Shown here in pieces: positions 32,266 to 43,500 of a stretch of 64,000 bases of DNA. Every line of letters starts with the position of its first letter. Within the stretch, counting starts at the first letter, position 1. The position numbers were made by a program, and so were the translations under genes. The notes beneath the pieces were generated by a model, which was not told the DNA's origin, ran no database searches, and was given only the letters and a program-made list of their open reading frames with translations. This DNA is from Falciphora oryzae. Lineage: Eukaryota > Ascomycota > Sordariomycetes > Magnaporthales > Magnaporthaceae. The stretch is taken from positions 190,993 through 254,992 of the forward strand of contig JNVV01000031.1 of the NCBI GenBank assembly GCA_000733355.1. The letters are read 5' to 3'.

Positions 32266-32838
32266 GGTTTCGAGTTTCTATCTTTGTGCGTCAAGATAAA
32301 GTAAATAAAAGCATGTGAGATGCTATGATAACAACCATGGTATGAGAGGCTAGCGATAGTGATATCTAGGGGTCTGACGTGCTCCTTTTTATACACAGAG
32401 GGCAAGATAGACAAGGTTGTTGTCACGAGCCAAACAGACAGACCGAGAGCCTACACCGACTCCCCGCACTCGATACTGAGCCGGTACATATGGCAACGGG
32501 CTGGTGGCACGCCTCTTGCCTGTTGACATTGTGCGGGGGATCTTGAGGGGTGGGCCGAGGCGCGGCGCCTTGGATGATGCGTGGACTGCCGCCGGCAAGG
32601 CGTTGCACGGACACAGCCCGCAGCAAAGACGAAGGCTAAACAGATGGTCTTGCAGAGGAGCAAGCCACCACCGCATTGTTTGCCTCTTCCTGGCCGTGCT
32701 GGCCTCTTCTCCTAGCAACGACGGCTACCTGCGCAAGGTGGCGGTGGTGAGCCTCAGGATAAGAGCTTTTTTTTTTCTTGATTCAGTTTGAGGAGGCGGC
32801 AGTTTGGGATGTGGATGTGGAAAAAAAAAAGGAGGGGG

Positions 32839-32860
32839 NNNNNNNNNNNNNNNNNNNNNN
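32839..32860. other. Assembly gap (22 N)
   Basis: Twenty-two consecutive N follow an A/G-rich low-complexity stretch, so the true gap length is uncertain. The sequence on either side (32266-33689) shows no supported gene. Confidence 0.98.
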
Positions 32861-33689
32861 AGGATGGTCAGACTAGTAAAATAGCATAATGGGATGAGTC
32901 AGATGGGATAAATGCGAGAATAGGCTAACTTCGCGATAAAAGTAAAACAAGCATCGAACTCTGTTACATTCGAGAAACCTGTGTACATGCATGTGCGTCC
33001 AATTGGGGTCAGGTCAGATGCTTCGTGAAGTGCCTCGGTAGTAGGCTGGGGGCATCTAGATTGGAGAAACGCAAGGTTTTTAGTTGGTGCGAATGCCCGC
33101 GCCGAAAGAGTCACGGGGATTGAACGCCAGATGTGTGGCCTACATTGCGGGCGGTGAGGCTGCCGAGCCGGGAGGCTGTCAATTACAGCATTGTTGATGA
33201 ACAGATCCCCAGATTGACTTGGAGATCGAAACGATAGGACTTCCCCAGCCCGGAAAGGCGGCAAATCCGCCCCCTGTCATCGTGAGGTCAATGCAATGAC
33301 AGGGTAACCCTTGCTGACCAGGGTCCCCCCCCCCTTTATCATGTGATCACGTGTGATGCTGGACCATTTTTTCCTTGGAGACAGAACGTCAACCGATCCG
33401 GACGGAGCTGCCCATTGAGTTCAACGGACCGGAGCCGGGTCGACCAGCTAGGGAAAGACGTACAAGAGCGAGTCTAAAGCTCTGTTCAAATTGGAGCAAG
33501 CCAATTGGCCAAGGAGAACATTTGCTGACGAGGTAGCCCAAGAGTGGCACCCATCTCTGCCGGCCGTTGTCCGACAGCGGCGGTCGAAAAAAAAAAAAAA
33601 ATCGTGCGGGCTGGAACCACAAGCAGGCCGACGGCCGACAGCTACCAGTCGAACGACTCCCGGCTCCTACCACCCATACCGACACGAAA

Positions 33690-34349
33690 ATGGCGACCAC
33701 TATATCGAGCCTACGAGGCACACTGTACCGCAGCCTCGCGAGGCATACCTTCCCCGCAGCCCTCCGGCCGCAGCCATTACCCAGCACGCCACTACCCCTC
33801 TCGTCCCGACCAACCCCGACTCTACCCGGGACGACAGCACGGCCCTTCCACGCCCAGGCGCCATTGCAGAACATGAAGCCGCCCAAGAAGAAGCAGAGCA
33901 AGTCCGAGGCGGGGAAAGCCGCCAAGCAGCTGGCGGCGGCGCAAAAGGCGCGCGCGGCCCGCAGGGAGAAGGGCACGACGACGGCCGACCCCAAGCTGCC
34001 GATCTTCAGGCGCGTGGTGCTGCAGGTCCGCCGCGTCCCCGCCCCGCTCCGCATGGGCCGCAACAGGCACCTGCGCCACTGGACCATCCACCGCGCCTGG
34101 AACCTGCTCCGCCGCCAGCAGCGCGAGGCGCGGCAGCGCGCCCTGATGCGCCAGTGGCAGTCGATGCGCGCCGCCTGCGAGGAGCTCCGCCTGACGTCGG
34201 GCCCGGGCGCCAGGGACGAGGGGTACCTGTACCGCGTCGCCATGGAGAAGAAGGGCGTCTACGGCCACAACGGCATCCCCATCGAGTACGCCAGGCCCCA
34301 GACCGAGACGCCCCCGAGGCAACCCTGGAACCACGACTGGAAGAGGTGA
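33690..34349 (+). CDS. MRPL28: Mitochondrial large ribosomal subunit protein mL40
   Basis: This is a 219-aa single-exon gene. I chose the ATG at 33690 because it begins a good mitochondrial presequence (MATTISSLRGTLYRSLARH); the frame extends upstream only through an A15 tract and Lys-rich sequence. After about 60 residues there is a Lys/Ala-rich segment, then RVVLQVRRVPAPLRMGRNRHL and a long basic helix (RRQQREARQRALMRQWQSMR, then CEELR). The end NGIPIEYARPQTETP...WNHDWKR is the conserved close of fungal mL40/Mrpl28 proteins. It is a structural protein of the mitochondrial 54S subunit. Identification rests on family memory of the C-terminus, which I regard as good. Confidence 0.85.
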   Translation: MATTISSLRGTLYRSLARHTFPAALRPQPLPSTPLPLSSRPTPTLPGTTARPFHAQAPLQNMKPPKKKQSKSEAGKAAKQLAAAQKARAARREKGTTTADPKLPIFRRVVLQVRRVPAPLRMGRNRHLRHWTIHRAWNLLRRQQREARQRALMRQWQSMRAACEELRLTSGPGARDEGYLYRVAMEKKGVYGHNGIPIEYARPQTETPPRQPWNHDWKR

Positions 34350-35471
34350 AAGGGGCCATAGCATGGGATGGTGTGCATCACAAACAAGCCCCCGTCTGTA
34401 CACTCTACGCTCGTCTCTCCATCTGATAAAGGAACATGTACGAAGTCTGGCTGTGTATTATCCAATCTGAGGCTCAATCTGCATGTCCATACGACCGCTG
34501 GTAACCTAGGTCCAGACACCCTTCTTGAACCTTCACTTTGCCCTTTCGATGTGCTCTTGATCGGGTGTCGCATTTGGCCAATTATAGCTTCTTCAATTTT
34601 GTCCTTTTTTGTATCAAAACCGCTTCCAATACAGTCGGGGTGGTCTGGCCAGAATATCCTGGCTGGTACCAGCCTGTCAAAACCATAACTCCTAACAGCG
34701 GGAAGGAGTGTCAAGTGCTTTTGCCGCAGGGCCCCTGAAAAAAAAAAAAAAAAAAAAAAAGTAAAACAAGAAAAGACAAGACCTCCGACTCATGCTAGAG
34801 ACCTTGAGCCTCGATTGTGCCGTGTTCTGTTCCTCCTCGTCCGCTGCCCACATGGGTTGTACAACATAGTGCTGGTAAGAGGGGCAACAGGAAAGAATCA
34901 GGAATGAAAAGCAGAAAAATAAGTCTAAAACCCCCTATTATACACCCGAGGAACAATGAAGCCAATCTTGCGTCTTGGCAGATACTGAAAAAACAAAAAT
35001 TCGATCGGGATGCGTACGCTGTTCGACGGGCTCGTCCTGGCGATAAATGATTAGGCAGGTTGGCGTTTCGCGTTCGGGTCGTAAAGGGTCGTTGCGGGGG
35101 TGCGCGGCGAGTGCAAATCAGAAAAGGAGTTGATTAAACCAGGGGCGTGGTGAGAGGTGCATGGTCGGTCCGAGGAGTTGGAGCTGAGGCTGGCATCCCA
35201 GGTCCTGTTTCTTCCATCTCATTGACAACGCCCGCCCGTGCAGGCACCGTCAAGTCTCGCCAGCAAGCGGGGCGCCGTGTTCGCACCTCGCCCGCCGATG
35301 CTGGCCCATATTCCCAGCGAGGTCGCGCTAGCCGCTGCTGCCGCCAGCCCCTTTTTCCCGTTCGCGCCCCAGACAACCCGGACTCGAGTCAGGAAAGTGC
35401 TTGGCATGCACATCCTCACCTCCCTATGAGGTCAGCAGGCAGGGATGCAGGGCAGAGGGAGCGTTGCTCGG
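34350..35471. other. Intergenic with an A23 tract at 34738-34760
   Basis: 3' regions of two convergent genes (mL40 on plus, RHO2 on minus). No gene is supported. The A23 run follows GGGCCCCTG directly. Confidence 0.6.
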
Positions 35472-36844
35472 CTATAGGATGACGCAGCAGCCGGCGCCCT
35501 CGCCCTTCTCGAACGTGAGGAGTGCGGCCCGGGTGGCCGCCTCAAAGACGTCGTCGACTCCCTCGCCTGACAGGCTGGAGCACTCGAGGTACTTGCGGGC
35601 GCCGACCTCGCGGGCGGCCGACTCGCCGTCGCTCTCCGTCACGAACCGGAGGCTCTTCTTGCGCATCTCCTCGATAGCTACGGGGTCCTCGCGCAAGTCT
35701 TTCTTGAGCCCGACCAGGATGATGGGCACCCCTGGGCACTTCTCCGTCGCTTCTTCGATCCACTGTTGATTTGTAGGCATGTCGTCAGTCTGAGCCCTTT
35801 GAAGCCCGCGATAATGGATGCTGGCTCCGCTGCTGCTGCTGCTGCGCTGTTAAAGCTGCCGTTGTCCGACCTCCCCCCACCATAGCAGCTGTCACCCACT
35901 GGTCCGCCCTACTCGGGCAGCCGTTGCGGTGTAGTGTGGCACTTCCTCGTAGGCTCGGTGTGCCCGCGAGGTCGCACGACCATGTGCCGTAGCATGCGGA
36001 ATCCGGAAATTGGGCCGTTACACGGAACCTGTCCGCTTCACCGACAATCTCGGGCAGCCGAGGAGTGGTAGGGGCAAGCAACCTCCACCAGTAGTATCAA
36101 AGAGGGCATTCGAATTGGGAAAGGAGATGCTTGGGGCAAGATCGTACCTTGTGTTTCACGTTATCCAGGGAATCTGGCGTGTCGACCGAGAAGCCTATGA
36201 GGATGACGTGGGCCTTGGAGTAGGCCAGTGGCCGTAACCGTTCATAGTCCTCCTGGCCTGCGGTATCCCATAGTGCCAGTTGCACAGACTTTCCGTCCAC
36301 CCTACAGTCGGTCACATAGTTCTCGAATACAGTGGGGATCTGATTTCCGGAAACGGGCGGTCAGGAACGTGGTTCGTTTGGCGAATGTCGTGATCAAATA
36401 TCGGCATCGACTCGGTGCAAAAGACGGAGAGGAACGCCTGGCGGAGACATGCTTACATAGTGCTGCAAAAAGAGTCAGTCAGCTTCTGAATCCGGCCTCA
36501 TGGGCGACGATAATGGAAGGAGGCAGGGATCTTGAAGGTTACTCACTGTAGGGAAGTACCCGAGTGTGAAGACGCTGAGTAAACTCGTCTTGCCGCATGC
36601 TCCATCGCCTATGATGACCAGTTTCCTGCGTGGGAGAAAAGAGAGGCATGCTCGTCAGGGATGAATTCTGGGGAGACGGAAGAAAGAGAGACGGGACACC
36701 GCAGCACAGGCTTGCCGAATCCGCCGGCCGCCCGAGGAATGCGGCCCGAGGACAGAAAAAAGACAAAGAAAGATAATGCGAGGAGCATTGATACGGGTGG
36801 TTGCCATACCTCCGGATAACATTCTGGTTATTTGCGTTCGCCAT
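35472..36844 (-). CDS. RHO2: Rho2-type small GTPase
   Basis: Join on the minus strand: 36844-36810, 36625-36547, 36462-36457, 36339-36148, 35762-35472, giving 200 aa. Exon 3 is a 6-nt microexon coding His-Tyr just before switch I. The P-loop is GDGACGKTS (residues about 18-26), switch [10 protein letters not shown], switch [20 protein letters not shown], the G4 region is [10 protein letters not shown] and G5 is ECSSLSGEG. The C-terminus GCCVIL has a CaaX box predicted to be geranylgeranylated, with an extra Cys that may be palmitoylated. The short N-terminal extension ([12 protein letters not shown]) and the [13 protein letters not shown] sequence fit Rho2 and not Rho1, Rho3, Rho4 or Cdc42. 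Rho2 acts at the plasma membrane upstream of protein kinase C and cell-wall glucan synthesis. All junctions are GT-AG. Confidence 0.93.
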
Positions 36845-39800
36845 GGTCGGCCGCGCGCACAACGGGGGTGAGACTTGGCGTGTCCGGAGCGTGACGTCTG
36901 TTCACCCGCGGAGGGAATTAAAATGCGAAGACGAGGCGAGGCCAACGTCGTCGCGGAATCGAGTGGCGCAGGTCTCGTAGGATGAACTGGCGGATCGGCG
37001 GGATTGATATTCGAATGATGTTGCGCGTCGGGTTGCTGCCGGAGGATTATTTCGTCCGTTGAGAGCGAAAACCAGGAATCGACCGGCCGAAAAAGGGGGA
37101 GCCGTTTGGATCGGATTCGAAAACCGGTGGGCGGGTACCGTCGTTGGTTGGCTTAGCTACGGCCAGGGTTGGCTCAATCAAGCAAACCCCGAAAGTTTTG
37201 CCCCGGCGAGGAACTGCAACAGGACAGACAAAAGAAAGATGACTCGGGGAGGAGAGGTGAAGATGGAAAACAAAAGGGCTGCGCAAGCTCGATGCGGAGA
37301 ATAAGAGTGTGGGAGAAAAAGGAACAGGACCCCGGCTCGTCTCCCGAAATTTCCCAGGCGGCGGCGGCGGCTTCGACGGGCTTCAGCCCAGGTTTGGGGC
37401 TTTCTCGAGGTCCTTGCTGGCTGTGGCTGCCAGCTTGTGGGGGGGGATGTGGTGGGATGATGGATCTGATGGAAACGAACGACCAGAAACGCGGCGCATT
37501 GTGATGGGTGCAGAGGCAGCCAGCGCTGACTTGACTGGCTGCACCAGCGCGGGCGGCGTGCACAGGCAGGGGGTTCGGCCCAGCAGGGGCCCCTCCGGAT
37601 GTTACGCAGGACTGGCTACATTAGGTTAGCAGGCGTCGGGTTTTCTGGCGGTGCTGGATGGGGACCCTGCAATGTCCTCCTGGGAATCTTCTCTATGGGC
37701 GGCGCTGTTGAGGCCCGGGGTCATCCCTCCGCCCCGTTTGTGAACTTGCGACTGGCAGACAGGACGCGCGATTCATCGTCATCGGAATGCCCGACAGCGA
37801 CGCCTCTGCTGCTATTACAAACATGTACCACGTACTCGTGTACTAACTACCTACCTACCTACCTAGGTACCTAATGTCTGTCCGGCTCCCTTCAATCCCC
37901 AACAAGCGCCCGGAGTAAGCACCGAGGGAGCAAGTCCAATCCAGGCATCCGAGCCTGGGAGCGGCAGCACATGAAATCCGGAAGCGTTGTTGTCTCCTCT
38001 CCCCGTCTCCATGTCTCAGGCGTGCCATCAACATCAAATTTGCTCTGCAGTGCTCTGGGCCTGGGGTGGCGACAGAAATTTCGTCTCCACCTCCTCCCGT
38101 CCGCCTTCTCAGGCATTCCATGAGCCCATACCTACATGCAGCTAGTGTGACATGAAAAGGAGGATGCGTCACTGCATGCAGTCGAGCGGGGTGCAAGTTG
38201 CCCCAGGCCACAGGAAAAGAGCCGTCGCGTCCGCGGGCGGTCTCCCCGAAGAGCCAATCCGTCGTATGCATATGAAGACGTGTGTGCCCGGGTTGCCAGG
38301 CCACCTCGCTGCACCAGCCCAACCTCCGATAGGTACCTCTGTGTATGCGTCCCAGATTACCCGTCTGGGGCACATCCAACATGATGCATGTTGCATATCC
38401 GCAGGCAAATCATGCTCGACAACGGAGCCGGCACGCACGCAGAACTTTGGGTAGGGCCCAAAGCCTTGACGAACCTTGAGACCGACAAGTGGAGCTGCCT
38501 CCTGGGTTGGCCGATTGACGCAACGTAAAATATTTGTCTTCGGACAATGCCTCTGCACCGCCTCAATCGTTCGTGTCTAGACCCCGGCTGTTAGGCATGC
38601 ACTGAATACCGACCCGATGCATGTATTGTGGCATTCTGATAGGCCAAGAGCACAAAGGCGAGATCCAATGTCATCAGAACGGGAGCGGAAACAATACCAG
38701 CTCACGGTGCCCAAACAAAAGTCTGCAGTCCCAACAGCGCTATTTGGAACCCCTACTATCCTAATCTTTTCTGTGACCTCTTCTGTGTCTTTTCCTGTCT
38801 CCTTTCCTGCTAGCTACGGACTGCTGGGGGCTGCAGGCTTTTATTTGGGAACGTGCAGCTGCTCAAGGATCAAATTCTAGGTTAGCGACTATTTGAGAAG
38901 ATCGTCGTCTTGGCACGTCGGGAGGGCCAGCCAACGTTGCAGCGTGTTCCATTCCTGACGAACCAAGGGATCGGCCGCCCACCCAATCTGGCAACGCTGT
39001 TGTTTGGGCGGCATAACGAGGCAACGAGGCTGCACTGCATTTTCGAGGAATTGGTGGTGGTCGCCGTTCAGAATAGCTCCAACAACCATCGAGCCAGTGT
39101 CCTCGCGAGCAAATGGGATTTTTACCACATTTTTTCGTAGATGCGGAAGTTCGGTTCAAGTCCGTTTCAAAACTGGCTCCTGTCATCTTTCCAAGTCCAA
39201 CTATGGCAGTAACCGCCGGGGTCTGCTGTCGATGCATGTCGTAGAGAGGCCGCCCACGCAGCTTACAAGTGGCCGCCTTTGACACGGATTGGTCCCGCAG
39301 GGTGCTCAGCGAGAGGACAATGCTGCACCAACGCAGAACAGGTTCCATGATCCATGCACGGGAGTCTGTGGTACATTGTGGAACATCTGAACCTTTGGAA
39401 ATAGGGCACGCACGGCATTCCGAAGATCCGCGATGGTCTTTGGGCAGGTGTCATTTTTATTTTCACATATTTATCTAGGTCGGTTGTTGGGGCTCAAGTG
39501 ATTGTGAAATAGGCACCCACGTAATACGCAGGCGTGCCCGACAGGCGTGTCTTTATCTGATCAGGCAGGAGAAAGGGGACTGGAATATGCCACAAACGCA
39601 GATTAAATCTTCGGTCTTTTATGAAGCAGGCACGTTCGCGTTCTTCTCGGACCGACTGCAACGGATTTTGGTTCAAAGTCGATTGGCAAATGGAGGGGAA
39701 ACAACAATCGAGCTCGCATCTGGAGTGGGCTGAGCAGGGCTGACAGCGACAAAGCTTTGCGTCCTCAGGCAGAAACAGCAGGCACCTGACCTGGGTCCCG

Positions 39801-40523
39801 CTCCCGCTCAAGGCAGGCTGGCACCTTGGCCCCGCAAGTCCCACCATTCACCTTGGGCATGGAAAGCTGAGGTCGTCAGGCTGTACCCTGTGCACGGCCC
39901 CCAGCTGTGAAGGTACCGTGGCGGAACTTGTCGATATTCGAGACTGAACAACGTCGATTGAGCGGGCGAAGGAATTGTCATAACCCACAACACGTACCGC
40001 CGACCGAGCTGCCAGTTGCCCAACGAGACCATTCAGCAGTCCCTCGCCGACCCCGGCCCGCCTTGCGCAGTCTTCGATCGCGTCCGCTGACAATAGTAAG
40101 GAGCCCGACGGACCCCTCCGGGATAAAGCCTCAACCCACAACCACCACCCCTCAGCCCGCCAACGGAGCATCGCTCGCTCGCTCCCTTGGCCGTCCATCT
40201 CTCGCTCCCTCCACGACCCGGCACGCACACCACGCCGAGGCTTCCCTGCTGCCCCCTTGCCTGCCAGTCCACCTCGATCTCCCCACGCGAGCGCCCGACC
40301 CGTGGTCGCGTCCCAGGTCCACGACGACTGGCTGACCATTTGACTCACGGCGATTCTAGTCCCGACCATCACCAGTCCTCAGCCTCACGGGATATCCATC
40401 GCCCACAGTTACCCTCGCTTACCCCACGTTTTCCTGCCCCGCGTCCGCCACGCATCGCCGACCGCCAATGAGCTCCGCGTCCACCGGCCCCTCGTGAAGG
40501 CTCCCAGCAAGCGCAACCCCAGG
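36845..40523. other. Intergenic, about 3.7 kb, no supported gene
   Basis: A divergent promoter region between RHO2 and NST1. It holds a CTAC/CCTA-type microsatellite at about 37846-37866. The last 500 bp before NST1 are C-rich. Small overlapping frames on both strands lack recognisable features. Confidence 0.55.
37846..37866. repeat. (CTAC)n microsatellite
   Basis: About five imperfect CTAC units followed by a CCTAGGTACC palindrome. Confidence 0.8.
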
Positions 40524-43500
40524 ATGAAGGGCAACCGCCGTCAGCCTGCGGCCGCCTCCCACCAGCAGCCGGCAGCCCCCGCTTCTCCCACCACCAAAGG
40601 CACCGCAAAATACACGAACAAAGACGGCTCCAAGTTCATAACCGTGCCCAAGGTTGCCTCATCCGCCGACCAGCCCTCACCCACCGCCGCGTCGATGCCG
40701 TCGCCCGCGCCCGCGCCCGCTCCTGCCGCCGATGAGGCTGCCCCTCCAGTCAACCGCAAGAAGGCGAAGAGACGGGCAAAGGCTGCGGCCAAGGCGGCAG
40801 CGGAGGCTGATCTGACTAGAAATATTGCCAATGGCCTCCCCAGCCCTGCGGCATCTGGCAGTCATGGCTCCAAGCCGTCAATCCCCGAGCCCGAGTATAG
40901 CGACGATGACCGCGCGCACTACCCCAACCACCAGACTCACGGGAACGGCCACGCGCCGTCCCCCGCGCCCAAGTCAAAGAAAAAGAAGGGCAAGAAGGGT
41001 GATGGCTCGGCGGCCTCAGCCGCGTCGGCATCACGGCATCCTGCTGGCGCACATTCCCACTCCGCCGCTGGCGACCACGGCCCGCCGCCGCTGGAGCACA
41101 GCCTCTCTCGAGCATCCGGCATCTCCAAGGAGAAGATATGGAACACCAGCTCCCAGGAGGAACGCCAACGGATTAAGGAGTTCTGGCTCGGGCTCGGGGA
41201 GGATGAGCGGAAGTCGCTTGTTAAGGTCGAGAAGGATGCCGTTCTTAAGAAGATGAAGGAGCAGCAGAAACATACCTGCAGCTGCACCGTCTGCGGCCGG
41301 AAGCGAACGGCAATCGAGGAGGAGCTGGAGGGCCTATACGACGCCTACTATGAGGAGCTCGAGTCGTTTGCAAATCAGCCGAATCACAATGGCGAGGGCC
41401 CCCCGATGCTCGGGCCGTCAAGACACTTTGGCTCAACCGGCGGTTACACGTCGCAGGTCATGCCGTCGAGCTACCCGCCCCAGCAGCCCTCGCGCGGGCG
41501 CATAGTGGAGCATGTGGGCGACGACGACGACGAGGAGGGCGACGAGGAGTACAGCGAGGAGGAGCTGGACGAGGAGGACGAGTACAGCGACGAGGAGGAG
41601 CCCGAGGAGATACACCGCGACCACCCGACGGAACACCAGACGGACTTCTTCAACTTTGGCAACTCTCTGACTGTCCAGGGTACGCGGTTCCACGAGTCTC
41701 TGAATTCCTTGCCTCCCTATGCCAAGAGCTACATGGAGCAAGTGCTGAAGTACGTTTTCCGTCGTGATGTTGACCATTCTTTAGGTGGCATCCTGACTGT
41801 CGCCGACGATCTCCTCAAAAACGACGGCAAAAAATTCATAGAGATGATGGAGCAACTGGCCGAGCGCCGAATGGCCCGCGAAGAGGACGCCAAGGACCAG
41901 TACTCGGGCAACTACCCCCACGCCGTCAACGGCGGTAACTACCCCGCCCATAGCCATCCGCCACCACCCCAGGACGAGGATGAGTACGAGGAGGATGAGG
42001 AGGAGGAGGAGTATGACAGCCAGGAGGAGGAGTACGACGAAGAAGAGGTACAGATACAAAACCCTGCTGCTGTTGATGCTCCTTATGATTATTGCGAATG
42101 CCACTGTCCATACCACGGGACCGAATACGGCTACCCAGACGGCGGCGCGCTTGGTGGCGCTGGCCCGCCTCGGCCGGATAGTTCAGGTCAGGAATCACAA
42201 GCTAAGCAGCCTCGCCATACACAGGACACGATGACCGAGGAGCAGAGGATGGAGGAAGGGCGTCGGATGTTCCAGATATTCGCCGCCCGCATGTTCGAGC
42301 AGCGCGTCCTCACCGCGTACCGGGAGAAGGTAGCAAGAGAGCGGCAAGAGAAGCTGTTAGAAGAGCTAGCCGAGGAGAGCCGAGAGGCGGATCAGCGCAA
42401 GGCCAAGAAGGCAAAGGAGGCGCAGAAGCGCAAGGACAAGCTTCAGCAAAAGAAGCAGGCCCTTGCCGAGGAGAAGGCGCGGAAGGAGGCCGAGCGCGCC
42501 GCCGAAGAGGCCGAGCGACTGGCCGAGGAGCAGCGCAAGGCCGAAGAGCAGCGGCAGAAGGCCGACGAGCGCCGGAAAAAGAAGGAGGCGCAGAAGAAGG
42601 CCGAGGAGGAGGATAAGCTGAGAAAAGAGGCCGAGCGCCAGCGACGCCAGAACGAGCTCAAAGAGCGACAGGCGGAGCAGGAGCGGAAGGCACGCGAGGC
42701 GAAAGAGAAGGAAAAGAAGGCCAAGGAGGAGGCCAAGCAGAAGGAGAAGGCAGCACGCGAGCAGAAGGAGCGTGAGGCTCGAGAACGCAAGGAAAAGCAG
42801 GAGAGGGAGAGGCAAGACAGGGAGGCTAAGGCCAAGGCCGAGAAGGAGGCCAAGGAGAAGCAGAGGAGGGAGGAGCGGGCGGCCCAGAAAGCCGCGACTC
42901 TCGCCAGCGCGCCGGTGCCGATAACACTGGTCAAGCGCCCGTCCCAGCAGCAACCGAGCGCAGCTCTCCCAGTCCTCCCACAGAACCCCCCCGCCAGCAT
43001 CGTATCTCCCCAAATCCCGGTCGCCACGCCAGTTATCCCAAAGATCCCGACTCCCATGCGGCCTAGGCAGCTGTCTCAGCAGGATCCAAGCACGGCGTTC
43101 TCGGGGCCCGCCCCGTCGAGCCAGGGAGCCTTTGGCCAGCCCATTACAACAGCCCAAAACCCTATCCCGGAGGCGACCACCCCCGTGCACATGAGTCCGG
43201 CGCCCATTGGGCAGCTCGGCAGAGTTGGCAACAGCCAGGCCACGTCTCCTCTCAGCACAGCAGCACGGTTAGCTAGCATCCAGCAGCAGCAATCGCCGCA
43301 CCAGCCGAACCATCTGCAGCAGCAACACCCACCGCTGCCGCCGCCCCACAGCATGGGCTTCGGGGCTCCGCTCAATCTCTTCGGCGGAGCAGGCCCCATG
43401 ATTCCACCCCCTGGTTTTGGGGGTCGTCTAGGACACGACAACATCTTCCCCACGGCTCTCGGCGCAGACCGATTTAGGGCACCAGGCTCACCAGGACCGC

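Noticed and set aside
40494..40523. NST1 start upstream of 40524
   Set aside because: The upstream in-frame codon at 40494 is GTG; the first ATG in frame is at 40524. An upstream exon cannot be excluded.
42366..43190. Leu-rich 274-codon frame on the minus strand resembling membrane helices
   Set aside because: It is the antisense of the Lys/Glu/Ala coiled coil of NST1.
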